Shown here in pieces: positions 7,000-7,532 of a stretch of 7,532 nt of DNA. The DNA is from Holosporaceae bacterium. Lineage in GTDB: Bacteria; Pseudomonadota; Alphaproteobacteria; UBA3830. Position 1 is the stretch's first letter, and each line of letters begins with the position of its first letter. Made by a program: the position numbers and the translations under genes. Location: contig JAIRMS010000049.1 of the NCBI GenBank assembly GCA_031258475.1, positions 1 through 7,532 on the forward strand, in the 5' to 3' direction. Under the pieces are notes generated by a model, which saw only the letters and a list, made by a program, of their open reading frames with translations, was not told the origin of the DNA and made no database searches.

Positions 7000-7040
7000 A
7001 ATTGAAAATAACCTAACCTAAAGGATTATATTTTTCAATT
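7000..7040. promoter_or_regulatory. Inverted repeat flanking the XRE -10 box, possible operator
   Basis: AATTGAAAA (7000-7008) and TTTTCAATT (7032-7040) are perfect 9-base inverted copies, and the -10 TATAAT lies between them. Arm centres are 32 bases apart, about three helical turns, which suits protein bound on one face of the DNA. Arm 1 also overlaps the 10-base palindrome AATTTAAATT (6994-7003). The spacer has a short tandem repeat, TAACC TAACC TAA (7009-7021). Binding by the XRE protein itself is inference, and AT-rich DNA makes such repeats easier to find by chance. Confidence 0.4.
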
Positions 7041-7053
7041 AGAAAAAATAAAC
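7025..7053 (-). promoter_or_regulatory. Candidate promoter of the XRE regulator gene
   Basis: On the minus strand a perfect TATAAT (7025-7030) lies about 48 bases before the XRE ATG. At a 17-base spacing the -35 would be GTTTAT (7048-7053), and at 16 bases TTTATT, so the -35 is poor. The region is very AT-rich, so a TATAAT by chance is possible, but the distance and orientation fit the gene. Confidence 0.45.
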
Positions 7054-7269
7054 TTGGGCTATATTTTGGTTAAAATGGCCTAAATAGTATAAATTCTCTC
7101 TCGAGAAGAAATGCCGAAAATTTCAGGGAAAACGGCGTTTGTTTTATCAAATTCGGTGAAATATTTTTACAACTTTTAGTATATATGCACGCTAACAATG
7201 CGCGGGAAAATGTTGCCTTCTGAGCAATGGCCTAATATTAAATTAATATAGATTTTTGATAAAAAGCCA

Positions 7270-7315
7270 TTCAATGACGAAATGCTATTTTTTATAAAAA
7301 CAGCATAAAATTGAA
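7270..7315. repeat. Extended imperfect hairpin
   Basis: The core pairs ATGCT (7282-7286) with AGCAT (7302-7306) and TTTTT (7288-7292) with AAAAA (7296-7300) around a three-base loop, with one mismatch. An outer pair, TTCAAT (7270-7275) and ATTGAA (7310-7315), extends the symmetry. The A/T-only inner stem is weak as RNA. It could be a protein-binding palindrome or the remnant of a small repeat element. Confidence 0.4.
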
Positions 7316-7420
7316 CCTCTTGAAGTGGTGGATAAAAAATAAGCTGATGGCAGATATAAAAGCTAAAAACCTTTAATTGACAAAAGAAAATAAAACTTGT
7401 GATTGTATATGCATATCAAC

Positions 7421-7489
7421 GACTACCGTCTAAAGCCGGTAGTTTGGAATTCGCTTGCAAAGCAGATTAGAGAGTGAACTCAGAATTCC
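7421..7489. repeat. Hairpin cluster resembling an IS200/IS605-type end
   Basis: ACTACCG (7422-7428) and CGGTAGT (7437-7443) form a 7-bp stem with an 8-base loop. Directly after it, GGAATTC (7446-7452) and GAATTCC (7483-7489) form a second 7-bp pair. Inside that pair is a small GCTT/AAGC hairpin (7453-7463). 'CTACCG...CGGTAGT' hairpins of this form occur at the ends of IS200/IS605 elements, where the transposase TnpA recognises subterminal hairpins. No transposase or TnpB is in the window, so an element would have to extend beyond 7532 or be a remnant. A structured RNA is the alternative. Confidence 0.35.
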
Positions 7490-7532
7490 GATATTCTAAA
7501 ATCGTCTAATTTGTGATGAGTTTCCTGATTTT

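Larger units (their letters stand above)
7054..7532. other. AT-rich non-coding region at the right edge
   Basis: I see no gene of useful length in this stretch. A 22-codon plus-strand frame at 7111-7179 (MPKISGKTAF...) follows a purine-rich GAGAAG, but it has no other support. Visible structures are the 15-base palindrome ATATTAA-A-TTAATAT (7235-7249), an extended hairpin at 7270-7315, and a hairpin cluster at 7421-7489, the last two listed separately. A perfect TTGACA at 7377-7382 has no -10 at a usable spacing. Base composition is much more AT-rich than in the bio genes. Confidence 0.6.

Noticed and set aside
7111..7179. 22-codon plus-strand frame after a purine-rich site
   Set aside because: Too short to judge, no recognisable features and AT-rich context. 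Conservation would be needed.
1..7532. CRISPR array
   Set aside because: No regularly spaced direct repeats are visible. The repeats seen are inverted and single.

Overview
The window carries a complete biotin-synthesis operon of an alphaproteobacterium, probably a host-associated lineage of the Rickettsiales/Holosporales type. Three things suggest this. The L19 protein has an alphaproteobacterial look (an LRGRLGKSARI-like C-terminus). The XRE regulator has the GISQEKLG...TFQQIQKYEKG signature common in that class. The DNA is AT-rich and holds an 'ATTGCTTCGC...CGCAATGACG' palindromic repeat of the kind scattered through such genomes. Intracellular bacteria are known to carry compact horizontally moving biotin operons (Wolbachia, Rickettsia buchneri, Cardinium, Lawsonia, Legionella polyplacis). 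Whether this one belongs to that group is an inference from gene content and packing, not from a tree.

Every recognised gene is on the minus strand, so transcription runs from high to low coordinates. From right to left: 6978-7532 is AT-rich non-coding DNA with several inverted repeats. Next come an XRE-family regulator (6549-6977), a 125-base gap with a plausible promoter, rplS (6058-6423), and a 115-base gap with a GC-rich island. Then bioD (5343-5942), bioA (4111-5346), bioB (3158-4102), bioF (2047-3165), a BioH-type esterase (1439-2050) and bioC (648-1442). Finally 1-647 has no gene but holds a nested palindromic repeat.

The six bio genes are packed as tightly as possible: ATGA overlaps at bioD/bioA, bioF/bioH and bioH/bioC, an 8-base overlap at bioB/bioF and an 8-base gap at bioA/bioB. 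Together they cover the pathway. BioC methylates malonyl-ACP so that fatty-acid synthesis can build a pimeloyl chain, and the BioH-type esterase removes the methyl group to release pimeloyl-ACP. BioF, BioA, BioD and BioB then convert pimeloyl-ACP to biotin. No BirA, BioR, BioY or riboswitch is visible, and the operon may be read partly from the rplS promoter.

The points most worth a second look are the altered C-terminus of BioC, the unusually small esterase, the placement of the operon behind rplS, the inverted repeat around the XRE promoter, and the hairpin cluster at the right edge that resembles an IS200/IS605 end.
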